DNA of 64,000 bases from MH13 sp042140245 (GTDB taxonomy: Bacteria; Pseudomonadota; Alphaproteobacteria; Rhizobiales; MH13), in assembly GCF_042140245.1 (NCBI RefSeq), contig NZ_CP159483.1:2046001-2110000 (forward strand), given 5' to 3'. The notes below the pieces were generated by a model. The model saw only the letters and a list, made by a program, of their open reading frames with translations. It searched no databases and was not told the DNA's origin. Below, one piece after another: positions 52,025 through 61,468 of the stretch; positions within the stretch are counted from its first letter, which is position 1; the number at the start of each line of letters is the position of its first letter. Both the position numbers and the translations under genes were made by a program.

Positions 52025-52384
52025 ATGAAATACACCGAAGACCATGAGTGGCTGAAGACCGAGAATGACCTGGTTGTTATCGGGATTACCGAGCACGCCG
52101 CTGTTCAACTTGGCGATATTGTTTTTATCGAGTTGCCAGACGTTGGACGCGCCGTCTCAAAGGGTGATGAGATGGCGGTGATTGAGAGCGTCAAAGCCGC
52201 TTCAGAAATCGCCGCGCCACTGGATGGTGAGGTGGTTGAAGTGAACGACGCCTTGGCCGAAAATCCAGAAATTCCCAATGAGGATGCAACAGGCAAAGGT
52301 TGGTTCTTCAAGGTCAAGCCGTCAGACCCAACGCAGCTTGAGGCCTATATGGATGAAGCTGCCTACAAAGCCATGATTGCCTAA
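52025..52384 (+). CDS. gcvH: glycine cleavage system H-protein
   Basis: 119 residues. KYTEDHEWLKTENDLVVIGITEHA, and the lipoylated lysine K57 in VIESVKAASEI, with WFFKVKPSD near the end. The lipoyl arm shuttles the aminomethyl group between P-, T- and L-proteins. RBS GAGGA; 16 bases after gcvT and 15 before gcvP. Confidence 0.97.
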   Translation: MKYTEDHEWLKTENDLVVIGITEHAAVQLGDIVFIELPDVGRAVSKGDEMAVIESVKAASEIAAPLDGEVVEVNDALAENPEIPNEDATGKGWFFKVKPSDPTQLEAYMDEAAYKAMIA

Positions 52385-52399
52385 ACACGGGATCCAGCC

Positions 52400-55246
52400 A
52401 TGACGTTTGTACCCACTGACTACCTGCCCTACGATTTTGCCAACCGGCGGCATATTGGTCCCTCTCCAGCGGAGATGTCGCAGATGCTGTCAGTGGTCGG
52501 CGTGGCTGACCTTGCTACGTTGATCGATGAGACCATTCCGGACGCGATCCGGCAGAAGGAGCCGCTGGACTTTGGGAGGCCAATGTCAGAACGCAAGCTT
52601 CTGCACCATATGGCCGACCTTGCCGCCAAGAACTGCGTTCTCACCTCGCTTATCGGCCAAGGCTATCATGGCACCGTAACGCCGCCTGCGATCCAGCGGA
52701 ACATCTTTGAAAACCCGGCTTGGTACACAGCCTACACGCCTTATCAGCCAGAGATTTCACAAGGTCGTTTGGAAGCGCTCCTCAACTTCCAAACAATGGT
52801 GTCGGACCTGACGGGTCTGGAGATTGCCAACGCATCTTTGTTGGACGAGGCAACAGCTTGCGCCGAAGCGATGACAATGGCGCAGCGGATTGCCAAGACA
52901 AAGGCAAAGGACCGGTTCTTTGTCGACGAGAACTGCCACCCTCAGAACATTGCGGTGATCAAGACACGCGCTGAACCGCTGGGCATTGATGTGGTTGTCG
53001 GGAACCCTGACGATCTGGACGCTGAAACCGTCTTTGGCGCCATCTTCCAGTACCCAGGAACATATGGGCACCTGCGAGACTTCACCGCTCTCATCGAGAA
53101 ACTGCACGCGGCCAAGGCAATCGGTGTCATATCGGCCGACCCTCTGTCTCTCACTCTGCTTAAAGAACCTGGCGCGATGGGCGCGGACATTGCTGTGGGA
53201 TCAACTCAGCGCTTTGGGGTTCCGGTAGGCTACGGCGGCCCACACGCAGCCTATATGGCAACCAAAAAGCAGTATGCGCGGTCCATGCCAGGCCGTATCG
53301 TCGGCGTCTCTATCGATCGCCACGGCAACCAAGTCTACCGTCTGGCGCTCCAGACGCGCGAGCAGCACATCAGGCGTGAAAAGGCGACGTCCAATGTTTG
53401 TACCGCCCAAGCTTTGCTGGCGGTTATGGCTGGTTTCTACGCCGTCTTTCATGGGCCTGATGGCCTGAAAGCGATTGCGCAACGGATCCATCGCAAAACA
53501 GTGCGGTTGGCTGACGGATTGAGGCGCGGTGGGTTTGTCGTCGAGCCGGAAACGTTTTTTGACACGATCACCGTCGATGTCGGCCCGCTGCAACAGGCGG
53601 TTCTTAAGTCAGCTGTCGATGAAGGCATCAACCTACGACGGGTCGGCAAAACGCAGATCGGCATCACGTTGGACGAGCGAACCCGCCCTGAAACGATTGA
53701 GGCTGTCTGGCGCGCCTTTGGGATCGACGGCAAAGATGAGGATTACACCCCATCTTACATTTTGCCGGACAACCTGATCAGGACATCGGCCTATCTAACC
53801 CATCCAATCTTTCACATGAACCGTGCTGAAACCGAGATGATGCGCTACATGCGGCGTCTCGCGGATCGGGACTTGGCGCTCGATCGCGCTATGATCCCAC
53901 TTGGATCGTGCACGATGAAGCTGAACTCTGCTGCCGAGATGATGCCGGTGTCATGGGAAGAGTTCTCGCTGCTTCACCCTTTCGCCCCGCAAGATCAGGC
54001 CGATGGCTACACTGAAATCATCGATGATTTGTCAGCCAAGCTCTGCGAGATCACTGGCTATGACGCCATCTCCATGCAGCCCAACTCGGGAGCGCAAGGC
54101 GAGTATGCCGGGCTGCTGAGCATTGCTGGCTACCACCGCGCCAATGGTGACACAAACCGCACGATCTGCCTCATTCCGATGTCGGCTCATGGCACCAATC
54201 CAGCTTCAGCTCAAATGGTCGGCTGGACCGTGGTGCCGGTGCAATCAGATGAAGCTGGCAATATCGATCTGGACGATTTTCGTGCCAAGGCCGAACAGCA
54301 TGCGGACAGTCTTGCTGGGTGTATGATCACCTACCCATCAACACATGGCGTCTTTGAAGAAACCGTCACCGAAGTGTGCGACATCGTTCATCAGCATGGC
54401 GGTCAGGTTTACATCGACGGTGCGAACATGAACGCGATGGTTGGACTGTCACGCCCCGGTGATCTTGGTGGCGATGTCAGCCATCTGAACTTGCACAAAA
54501 CGTTCTGCATACCGCACGGTGGTGGCGGCCCGGGCATGGGGCCGATCGGGGTCAAAAGCCATCTGATCCCGCACCTACCTGGTGACCCAAACACGGGTGA
54601 AGGTGCTGTGTCAGCGGCAGCTTATGGCTCGCCGTCTCTGCTGCCTATCTCACTGGCTTACTGTTTGATGATGGGCGGCGAAGGGCTGACGCAAGCAACC
54701 CGCGTTGCCATTCTCAACGCCAACTATATCGCAAAGCGTCTCGAGGGCGCCTATGACGTGCTCTACAAAGGCCCCAAAGGACGTGTCGCTCATGAGTGCA
54801 TCATCGATACGCGTCCGTTTGCGGATTCTGCTGACGTAACCGTCGAGGACATCGCTAAGCGGTTGATGGACTGTGGTTTCCATGCCCCCACGATGAGCTG
54901 GCCGGTTGCGGGCACCTTGATGATCGAACCCACAGAGTTGGAAACCAAAGCCGAACTGGATCGTTTTTGCGATGCAATGCTCGCGATCCGCGAGGAGATT
55001 GCGGATATCGAGAATGGGCGGATCGATGCCCTGAACAATCCATTGAAGAATGCTCCGCATACGATGGAAGACTTGGTCAAGGAGTGGGATCGGCCATACT
55101 CCCGCGAAACCGGATGCTTCCCAGTTGGCGCCTTCCGAGAGGACAAATACTGGCCGCCAGTGAACCGCGTCGACAATGTATGGGGCGACAGAAATCTAAC
55201 CTGTACGTGTCCACCTATGACCGACTACGCGGAAGCAGCCGAGTAG
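52400..55246 (+). CDS. gcvP: glycine dehydrogenase (decarboxylating), P-protein
   Basis: 948 residues, the single-chain form. FANRRHIGPSPAEMSQML at the N-terminus, IPLGSCTMKLNSAAEM, and LHKTFCIPHGGGGPGMGPIG with the PLP lysine K700. It decarboxylates glycine and loads the H-protein. The operon ends here, the L-protein being encoded elsewhere. No clear terminator is seen in 55247-55343 before the convergent multicopper oxidase gene. Confidence 0.97.
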   Translation: MTFVPTDYLPYDFANRRHIGPSPAEMSQMLSVVGVADLATLIDETIPDAIRQKEPLDFGRPMSERKLLHHMADLAAKNCVLTSLIGQGYHGTVTPPAIQRNIFENPAWYTAYTPYQPEISQGRLEALLNFQTMVSDLTGLEIANASLLDEATACAEAMTMAQRIAKTKAKDRFFVDENCHPQNIAVIKTRAEPLGIDVVVGNPDDLDAETVFGAIFQYPGTYGHLRDFTALIEKLHAAKAIGVISADPLSLTLLKEPGAMGADIAVGSTQRFGVPVGYGGPHAAYMATKKQYARSMPGRIVGVSIDRHGNQVYRLALQTREQHIRREKATSNVCTAQALLAVMAGFYAVFHGPDGLKAIAQRIHRKTVRLADGLRRGGFVVEPETFFDTITVDVGPLQQAVLKSAVDEGINLRRVGKTQIGITLDERTRPETIEAVWRAFGIDGKDEDYTPSYILPDNLIRTSAYLTHPIFHMNRAETEMMRYMRRLADRDLALDRAMIPLGSCTMKLNSAAEMMPVSWEEFSLLHPFAPQDQADGYTEIIDDLSAKLCEITGYDAISMQPNSGAQGEYAGLLSIAGYHRANGDTNRTICLIPMSAHGTNPASAQMVGWTVVPVQSDEAGNIDLDDFRAKAEQHADSLAGCMITYPSTHGVFEETVTEVCDIVHQHGGQVYIDGANMNAMVGLSRPGDLGGDVSHLNLHKTFCIPHGGGGPGMGPIGVKSHLIPHLPGDPNTGEGAVSAAAYGSPSLLPISLAYCLMMGGEGLTQATRVAILNANYIAKRLEGAYDVLYKGPKGRVAHECIIDTRPFADSADVTVEDIAKRLMDCGFHAPTMSWPVAGTLMIEPTELETKAELDRFCDAMLAIREEIADIENGRIDALNNPLKNAPHTMEDLVKEWDRPYSRETGCFPVGAFREDKYWPPVNRVDNVWGDRNLTCTCPPMTDYAEAAE

Positions 55247-55343
55247 AAAGGTCGGTCCGGCAACGTGTTGTCCGAGACAAAGTGGCAAAGCTATCAAAGG
55301 ATTGCCTTGGACAACGACCTCGAGCGTTGGTTGGATGGGACAG

Positions 55344-56813
55344 TCAGGTCACCGTGAATTGCCCCATCATGCCGCAGTCCTCGTGTTCTAGGATGTGGCA
55401 GTGGTACATGTAGGGGGTTTCGGCAGTCGCCTGATGGTCAAACCTCACCAGGACCTCCGACCAACCTTCCTCAACATGCACCATATCCTTCCAACCCTGC
55501 GCGTAGGCAGGGGGTGCGGCGCCCTGCTGGCTTAGAATACGAAACGAACAGCCATGGATGTGGAATGGGTGGAGCTGGTCGTCGACAGAAATGCGCCAGA
55601 TTTCCTTGTCGCCCTTGCGAACCTCCTCATCGATCCGGTCCATATTCATTGGTTGGCCATTGATCGCCATGGCCCCATCACCACAGATGTTCCCCCAGGC
55701 AAATGCCAACGCGGCGAGGTCGGCACCGGTATCCATTTGAAGCTCAAACGAGCGGGTCACTGTTGCTTCCGAACGGTTCGGTGGACTGAGGTTGGCTAGC
55801 CTGTTTGGCATGGAGCCCTGGAATCCCGGATCGCCGTTTTGGGTCAGTGTGAGAGCAGTGAGCGTGGTCCCACCGCCGAACAAACTTGCGAGAAATCCTC
55901 CCTCATTGTCGCCTCCATCGAGATCCACCTGAAGCCCATTGCTCTGAATGGAGCTCATGTCCACCAGTACTTCGTAGCGTTCGCCGGGAGACATGAGAAC
56001 GCTTTCCACATCAACGGTGGATGCGAGGAACCCGCCATCGGAGGCGATAACTGAGAGTGGGCCCGTTGCCAGGGAGAGCGTCAAGAAACGCGCATTGCAG
56101 GCGTTGAGGATGCGCAAACGGACAAGACCGCTCGGAACGGCCTGCGTAAGAGGCGCGATTGCCCCGTTTACGACAAGTGTTTCGCCTTGAAAACCATCTT
56201 CAAACACTTCTCCGGTGAGCTGGTAGATCATTTCGCCAGCGCCGTTGAAGGCTTTGTCCTGAAGAATAAGTGTGAAATCATCCACGCCATAGGTTTTCGG
56301 CAAATCAGCGGAGAGACTGGCGTCGTCTTCGACGAGCAAGATACCAGCCAGTCCATTGTAGGTTTGGCGGGCTGTCTTGCCGTGCGTGTGGGAGTGGAAC
56401 CAGTTCATCGACGCATGCTGAACGATGGGCACGTCTGGCGACCATGTTGCGCCGTCTTCAATTTCCTGGTGCGGCCCGCCATCGACGCTTCCGGGGATGT
56501 GAAGACCATGCCAGTGCAAAGCCACGCCCTCACCGATGGTGTTGGACACATCGAACGGTAGCGTTTGGCCCTGCCTGGCACGGATGACTGGACCTAGATA
56601 GGTGCTGTTGATCCCAAAAGTCTGACTGATCGCGCCGTTCCCAAAGTCATGGTTAGATGGCGCCAGCATCAGCGGGACGCGACCGTCAATTCCGCCTGTC
56701 AAGTCCATGAGCGGTGGCAATGGAAGGGCGCGAGCGGCAGACTGCGCGTGGCTGAAACCGGCCAGTCCGAAACTAAGAGCAGTACTGCCAACCAAAAACT
56801 GACGACGGTTCAT
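55344..56813 (-). CDS. Tat-exported multicopper oxidase
   Basis: 489 residues. The Tat signal is NRRQFLVGSTALSFGLAGFSHA. The four copper-binding blocks are HWHGLHIPG, WFHSHTHGKTARQTYNGLAG, HPFHIHGCSFRILS and YMYHCHILEHEDCGMM. The last contains the type 1 copper cysteine and an axial methionine. A CueO/laccase-like periplasmic oxidase is indicated. ATG 56813 has AGGAG nine bases upstream. It is the third gene of an apparent PepSY-small protein-oxidase operon that has a TACA-N4-TGTA box upstream. Confidence 0.9.
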   Translation of the reverse strand: MNRRQFLVGSTALSFGLAGFSHAQSAARALPLPPLMDLTGGIDGRVPLMLAPSNHDFGNGAISQTFGINSTYLGPVIRARQGQTLPFDVSNTIGEGVALHWHGLHIPGSVDGGPHQEIEDGATWSPDVPIVQHASMNWFHSHTHGKTARQTYNGLAGILLVEDDASLSADLPKTYGVDDFTLILQDKAFNGAGEMIYQLTGEVFEDGFQGETLVVNGAIAPLTQAVPSGLVRLRILNACNARFLTLSLATGPLSVIASDGGFLASTVDVESVLMSPGERYEVLVDMSSIQSNGLQVDLDGGDNEGGFLASLFGGGTTLTALTLTQNGDPGFQGSMPNRLANLSPPNRSEATVTRSFELQMDTGADLAALAFAWGNICGDGAMAINGQPMNMDRIDEEVRKGDKEIWRISVDDQLHPFHIHGCSFRILSQQGAAPPAYAQGWKDMVHVEEGWSEVLVRFDHQATAETPYMYHCHILEHEDCGMMGQFTVT

Positions 56814-56838
56814 CGCGCGCACTCCTCAAATGTCTGGC

Positions 56839-57024
56839 TTAAACGTCGATTGTGGTGCGCTGGGGCGCAGTCAGTGTCGCGATTGCGGCCGCCAGACCAC
56901 CAACAAGAGCGACGAAGGCGAAGGCCCCTACAACCGCGAGCCCGAAGCTTGCGAACAGGGCGAAAGCGGCCAAGGCGATGAAAAGGCCAACAACAGTGAA
57001 AGCTGCATTTTTAAGACGGGTCAT
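56839..57024 (-). CDS. small two-helix membrane protein
   Basis: 61 residues with two hydrophobic segments (about 8-30 and 32-51: VVGLFIALAAFALFASFGLA and VGAFAFVALVGGLAAAIA), a basic N-terminus and a polar tail. AAAGGA precedes the start. No family assigned. It lies between PepSY and the oxidase gene, with 25-41 base gaps, so it is probably part of the same transcript. Confidence 0.75.
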   Translation of the reverse strand: MTRLKNAAFTVVGLFIALAAFALFASFGLAVVGAFAFVALVGGLAAAIATLTAPQRTTIDV

Positions 57025-57065
57025 GGGATTTCCTTTCAGGTTAAGAGATATTGTAGACAGGCTGT

Positions 57066-57401
57066 TCAGCCGTCGGTGTCAGAACCGGCGACAGGATCAT
57101 CGGTTGGATCGTCATCGGTCCACTGGTTCAGGATCTCACCTGTTTCGGCATCAACTTTGAATTCGATCTCTTCGCCCGCTGCGTTGACGACTTCGATGTC
57201 GTACGCGGGCCGACCTTCGAACTGGTCAAGCTCTGCTTCACCAATCGTTCCCGCCTGCGCCTGCAATGCGATGGCAACGGCCTCTTCAACTGAGATGGCA
57301 GGCGCTTCAGGTGCAGTCTGTGCAAGTGCCTGCGCGGTGATAGGGGCGACCAGCAAGCTCAACGCAAGGGCAACACTGAGCGGCTTTGAGGTGGTGATCA
57401 T
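57066..57401 (-). CDS. secreted PepSY-domain protein
   Basis: 111 residues with a signal peptide (to about ALAQTAPEA), then AISVEEAVAIALQAQAGTIGEAELDQFEGRPAYDIEVVNAAGEEIEFKVDAETGEIL, the PepSY pattern of lipid or peptide-binding periplasmic regulators, and an acidic tail. Such proteins often accompany metal or redox two-component systems. It starts the leftward PepSY-oxidase unit; the box at 57490-57503 lies 89 bases upstream of its ATG, inside the 3' end of the kinase gene. Confidence 0.82.
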   Translation of the reverse strand: MITTSKPLSVALALSLLVAPITAQALAQTAPEAPAISVEEAVAIALQAQAGTIGEAELDQFEGRPAYDIEVVNAAGEEIEFKVDAETGEILNQWTDDDPTDDPVAGSDTDG

Positions 57402-57489
57402 GGTAACTCCAAGTGTTCAGATGCAGAACGTTTGCCCTGCTGACAGCTTGAAGATAGTCACTCAAGTTTGCTGGTACTTCGCGCCAGCT

Positions 57490-57503
57490 TTACAGTTTTG
57501 TAA
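57490..57503. promoter_or_regulatory. TACA-N4-TGTA box A (upstream of PepSY unit)
   Basis: TTACAGTTTTGTAA, a perfect inverted repeat with TTCGC 8 bases left of its TACA. It matches boxes B and C in position, orientation and flanking bases. It overlaps the last codons of the kinase gene and is 89 bases from the PepSY start. Confidence 0.65.
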
Positions 57504-58782
57504 GCTCTGGAAATCGCAGCGAAACCGTTAGCCCGCGCCCGTTTGGACCATCAGAAAGCGAGAGTGTTGCCGCATGCAGATCGGCAATGGCGCGCACAAG
57601 CGATAGGCCCAGCCCGAAGCCTTCGCCTTGGCGCGTCGTCTCCTGCTGATAAAGGGGCTGAAGGACCTTTTCACGTTCCGCAAACGGAATGCCTGGTCCC
57701 TCATCGCTTACAGAGACATGAGCGCCTTGGGCCCGCAAAGTGATGGTTTCTCCGCTGATGCCATGACGAAGCGCGTTCTGGATCAGATTGGCAAAGAGTT
57801 GGAACAGCATATCGGCATCGCCGCTGACCCTCGCTGGATCTGTCGTGTCGACTTGAAAAACCTTGCCGCTCGCCTCGATAACAGGGCCAAACGTCTCTTC
57901 AAGTCGACTGACCATATCCGTGAGATCAACTGCGCTGAAGGCTTCGCGTCCCGCACCGCTCTCGATGCGCGCCAGACGCAACAAAGCGTCAAAAGTGGCC
58001 GTGATCTGGTCGATCTGCTCCAACGCTTCGCCAAGTTCGTCTTCACTTACCGCGCGCTGATCTTCAGCCAAGGCAACGAGGCTTGTCTCAAGTCGTGCGC
58101 GTAGACGGGCCAACGGCGTGCGCAGATCATGTGCAATGTTCGACGATTGCACGCGCATTTGCGTCATTGCGTCTTCGAGGCGTTCAGCCGTTGCATTGAT
58201 ACGTTTTGCAAGAAGCGAAAGATCGTCGTCAGGACCGGATAGTGCAATCCGCGTGTCGAGATGGCCTTGAGCGATCTTGGCCAGTCCATTGTTGATCGCA
58301 CCAAGTCGGGCCTGGCTACGTCGCGCGAGCCACAGGCCGGCAAGCGCTGTTACGAGCAGTGTGCCGACAAACGTCAGCTGCATCCCGCCAGCAAGAATAT
58401 CACGCAACTCTTCTTGCCGCTCTGTGTTCTCGCCAAGTCGGACTTGACCTTGTTCAGTCGTCCTTACAAAGTACCGAAACTCGATGCTGCGTCGACCTTC
58501 ACTGTCGATGGTCTTAAAACCCTCAGTGAATGTGCCGTCGGTCATCTCGGCAGTTTGCCCAACGGTTGGCGCAGGGAGGGCATCGCCTCGCTCAAGAGCC
58601 ATTTCGGCTGCTTCCATGCGGATGATCAGTCGCTCATCGACCATGCGCAGCATCTCGCGCTGAACCAGCCAATACGTCCCACCCCATGCAATGAGCGTGA
58701 TCAGGGAGAACAGCGTGAGTAGCCAGAGCGTGTGCCGAACCGCTGATAGACGGAGCACAGCCTTAGCGCGGTCGAAAAACAT
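57490..58782 (-). CDS. sensor histidine kinase
   Basis: 430 residues. Two membrane helices (LWLLTLFSLITLIAWGGTYW, about 19-38, and TFVGTLLVTALAGLWLA, about 136-152) enclose a periplasmic sensor of about 95 residues. A HAMP segment follows, then the H box SSNIAHDLRTPLARLR, N box NLIQNALRHG, G1 VSDEGPGIP and G2 GFGLGLSLV. It phosphorylates the response regulator encoded just upstream, whose stop overlaps its start by 20 bases. The third gene of the ferric-reductase-like operon. Confidence 0.93.
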   Translation of the reverse strand: MFFDRAKAVLRLSAVRHTLWLLTLFSLITLIAWGGTYWLVQREMLRMVDERLIIRMEAAEMALERGDALPAPTVGQTAEMTDGTFTEGFKTIDSEGRRSIEFRYFVRTTEQGQVRLGENTERQEELRDILAGGMQLTFVGTLLVTALAGLWLARRSQARLGAINNGLAKIAQGHLDTRIALSGPDDDLSLLAKRINATAERLEDAMTQMRVQSSNIAHDLRTPLARLRARLETSLVALAEDQRAVSEDELGEALEQIDQITATFDALLRLARIESGAGREAFSAVDLTDMVSRLEETFGPVIEASGKVFQVDTTDPARVSGDADMLFQLFANLIQNALRHGISGETITLRAQGAHVSVSDEGPGIPFAEREKVLQPLYQQETTRQGEGFGLGLSLVRAIADLHAATLSLSDGPNGRGLTVSLRFPELTKL

Positions 58783-59440
58783 ATCCCGCCCCGCGAATGG
58801 TTCGGATCAGCGTGTCGCCAAACGGTTTTTCGATCTTGCCGCGTAAACGGCTAATGTGGGTCTCGACAACGCTGGTCGTGGGATCGAAATTGATGTCCCA
58901 CACCTTCTCAAGCAGCATGGTTCGGGTTTGGACACGGCCGTTTGAGCGCATGAAAACTTCAAGCAGCAAGAACTCCTTTGGATTCAGATCAAGGGGCTGG
59001 CCCTGTCGCAAGCAGGTTCGTTTGTGCACATCAATCTCAACATCACCCGCGACTAATCTGGACGACTGTTCTTCACTCCCTGTCTGTCGCCGAGTGATCA
59101 CCTCAATACGGGCGACAAGTTCACTGAAGGCGAAAGGCTTGGTCAGATAATCGTCACCGCCTGCCAGCAACCCTTCGACGCGGTCGTCAACTTCGCCTTG
59201 TGCTGTGACGAAGATCGCCGGCGCGGCAACCTTCGCCTGGCGCAATGACTTAAGAACTGACAAGCCATCAAGGCTGGGTACCATCCGATCGAGGACGAGC
59301 ACGTCGTACTCATGCCCCATCGCGGCAAGCAAAGCCTCTTTTCCATCGGTGAACAGATCAACAATGTGACCCGCTTCAGTCAGGCCCTTCTCCATCCATG
59401 GGCCAAGCTTGGCGTCATCCTCAAGAACCAGCAACCGCAT
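58763..59440 (-). CDS. OmpR-family response regulator
   Basis: 225 residues. Receiver domain with MRLLVLEDDAKLG, phosphorylated Asp in VLVLDRMVPSLDG (D51), switch and TKPFAFSEL lysine. The winged-helix DNA-binding domain is PLDLNPKEFLLLEVFMRSNG to IRTIRGAGYVF. It most likely binds the three TACA-N4-TGTA boxes in front of this operon, the PepSY operon and the glycosyltransferase-DedA operon. Its start overlaps the upstream gene's stop by 20 bases. Confidence 0.94.
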   Translation of the reverse strand: MRLLVLEDDAKLGPWMEKGLTEAGHIVDLFTDGKEALLAAMGHEYDVLVLDRMVPSLDGLSVLKSLRQAKVAAPAIFVTAQGEVDDRVEGLLAGGDDYLTKPFAFSELVARIEVITRRQTGSEEQSSRLVAGDVEIDVHKRTCLRQGQPLDLNPKEFLLLEVFMRSNGRVQTRTMLLEKVWDINFDPTTSVVETHISRLRGKIEKPFGDTLIRTIRGAGYVFRPR

Positions 59441-60755
59441 GCTGAAGGCCTTTCCTGCTGGCTATCCATTGCTGGGCCACGTTTAACACGGGTTGACCGA
59501 TGTAGATGAGATCCGTGATGCCGTACGCACCTCGAAAGTCAAAGCGTTCTGTGTGGATACGCCCATTCATACCGGCAGCCAACCAGATGTTCTTCACAAG
59601 CGTTTTGAGGCCTTCGGGGCCACACACATAGACCTGTGTGTTCGCCGCCATTGTTCGAACGATATCTGCCAAACGGCCCTCGGTTAGCCGGTCGCCGCTC
59701 CGGTCGTGCAGAACAACCAAATCCACTTGTGGCAATCGCGCCGCGTGCCGTTCCACATCGTCAATGGCGCCAGCACTCTCACGCGATCGAATGCAGTAGA
59801 TCAATGTCACCCGCGCGGCACTGTCAGGTTCCATCTGTTCCAACGACGCCAGGAACGGTGTGATGCCAACGCCGCCAGCGACCCAAAGCTGCTCCGTTCG
59901 CTTCGCTCCGATTTGCGGCAAGAAACGTCCCACGCCGGCGCTCAGGCGGAGTTCATCGCCAGCGGAAATGTTGCGTACAAAGTCACCGGTCCAGTCGCCT
60001 GCAGCGCGGATGACGAAACGTCGAGAGCTTTCATCGCCTCCGGCTATGGTAAAAGGGTGGGCCTCTGCGCGCGCTTGGTTGTGGGCCAGCGTTGCGAACT
60101 GACCGGGTCGGAACGACGGGAGAGCAGCGTCAGCACGTAAGGTCACGTCAACACCGCCTTCAAAAGGCTCGGCGCGTTCCACTGTGACCAGCCGTGTTGG
60201 TGTCCGCTTTCGCAGCAGAGTTCGAATCCATGCCAGCAAACCGATCACCGATACGACAGCCATCAGTGTCCAAGGAGCTGCGCCGACGGCCAGAGGGCTG
60301 GCGACAAAAAAGGTATGGTAAGCCGCGAGAAGAAAGACTGGACCCATAAGCATGTGGCTTGCCTTCCACAGGTGATAGGGGATCGCACGCACGAGTGCTG
60401 CGGCGGTCATAAGGACCAATCCGAAGGCGGCAACCGTACCCACGCCTTCGCCGCTTTCGGCAAGGACTGGAAGAATTCCAGCGCCAACAGATGATGCCAA
60501 AGCCCAGTGCCCAAGAGCGCCACAAATTGCGAAGAAACCCAGCCAGCGGTGCGCCACATAAGACTTGTCCGGCCCGCCCATCAACCGATCCACGATCCGC
60601 CAGCGCGCCGCAAGGATCAGCGTGAGCGCCATGGATGACATGGATAGCGCTCCAAGCCCTGCTGGCAGGATGTTCGCGGCTGGAACGAACGGTGCGACAA
60701 GGGTGACGTGGGCCAGGATAAAAGCAATGGCGACAGAGATGGTTTTCATGGACAT
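59421..60755 (-). CDS. ferric-reductase-like transmembrane and ferredoxin-reductase protein
   Basis: 444 residues. The first about 185 form six hydrophobic helices with histidines in positions typical of haem-binding ferric-reductase-like domains (HRWLGFFAICGALGHWAL; LWKASHMLMGPVFLLAAYHTFF). The rest has a flavin domain (SFRPGQFATLAHNQARAEAHPFTI) and an NAD(P) domain (VAGGVGITPFLASLEQM, VYVCGPEGLK). It moves electrons from NAD(P)H across the inner membrane. ATG 60755 (MSMKTIS) has GGAG six bases upstream. First gene of the operon with the response regulator and kinase. Confidence 0.85.
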   Translation of the reverse strand: MSMKTISVAIAFILAHVTLVAPFVPAANILPAGLGALSMSSMALTLILAARWRIVDRLMGGPDKSYVAHRWLGFFAICGALGHWALASSVGAGILPVLAESGEGVGTVAAFGLVLMTAAALVRAIPYHLWKASHMLMGPVFLLAAYHTFFVASPLAVGAAPWTLMAVVSVIGLLAWIRTLLRKRTPTRLVTVERAEPFEGGVDVTLRADAALPSFRPGQFATLAHNQARAEAHPFTIAGGDESSRRFVIRAAGDWTGDFVRNISAGDELRLSAGVGRFLPQIGAKRTEQLWVAGGVGITPFLASLEQMEPDSAARVTLIYCIRSRESAGAIDDVERHAARLPQVDLVVLHDRSGDRLTEGRLADIVRTMAANTQVYVCGPEGLKTLVKNIWLAAGMNGRIHTERFDFRGAYGITDLIYIGQPVLNVAQQWIASRKGLQHAVAGS

Positions 60756-60821
60756 TGAGAGCTCCAACTATGACTGGAGGCAATCTAGGCGGCGATCTTC
60801 AAGCCAGCCTGTTCGCAACTA

Positions 60822-60833
60822 TACAATTCTGTA
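60822..60833. promoter_or_regulatory. TACA-N4-TGTA box B (upstream of the reductase/two-component operon)
   Basis: TACAATTCTGTA with TTCGC a few bases to its left; 67 bases before the ATG at 60755. It would make the two-component operon autoregulated. Confidence 0.65.
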
Positions 60834-60868
60834 AACGGGTCTTTCAGACCGAAGGGCTGCGATGTCAT

Positions 60869-61462
60869 TCAAGGCGTGCGTGTTCTTTTCTGCCATGCGA
60901 TTAGAGCCGCTGCGCCGACGACCAAACCAGCGGCTAGCGTCGGCACGAGCCAGTTCGCGAACGGCTTCAGCACGACAAAGGCCTGCTGCCCAACCGCCCC
61001 AATGATCAGAAACTGACCAACGCCGAGCAAGACACCAAAAGCAGCGGCGAACACAAACCTTGGCGCGGGCATCGACAATGTGCCCGCCAAAAAAGGCGTG
61101 ATCCAAGCCACGGGGCCAAGCAACCGGGATATAACGACGAACATGACGCCGCGCTGTTCCAATGCCTTTTTTGCTCGCCGCCAAGCCAAACGGCGTTTGT
61201 GTGTCTTTAGCAGCGGGAGAGATGCGCGCGGGCCCATCCGCCTTCCCAGGTAAAAACTGGTGAGGTCGCCGGCCCACGCGGCAATCAGAACAATAAGCGC
61301 TGGATGTGTCGCGCCGTTGGACGCAAAGGCAGCTCCAGCGGCGAGAAAGGCGATCTCGCCGAAAACAAAGAAACCAACACCAATCAGCGTGTCGCCAAAG
61401 GCAATGAAAGCCAAAGCGAACAGGCCGCCAATGCTGTCGAGGTGAACAAGGTAGTCCGACAC
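60869..61462 (-). CDS. DedA-family membrane protein
   Basis: 197 residues with about five helices. GEIAFLAAGAAFASNG, AAWAGDLTSFYLGRRMG and FVVISRLLGPVAWITPFLAG match DedA/SNARE-associated proteins, which flip or help distribute lipids at the inner membrane. It starts six bases after the glycosyltransferase stop, so the two share an operon. Confidence 0.87.
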   Translation of the reverse strand: MSDYLVHLDSIGGLFALAFIAFGDTLIGVGFFVFGEIAFLAAGAAFASNGATHPALIVLIAAWAGDLTSFYLGRRMGPRASLPLLKTHKRRLAWRRAKKALEQRGVMFVVISRLLGPVAWITPFLAGTLSMPAPRFVFAAAFGVLLGVGQFLIIGAVGQQAFVVLKPFANWLVPTLAAGLVVGAAALIAWQKRTRTP

Positions 61463-61468
61463 CGTTGT

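Noticed and set aside
59421..60755. Calling this gene msrQ
   Set aside because: MsrQ has only the membrane domain; this protein has full flavin and NAD(P) domains and sits in a two-component operon.
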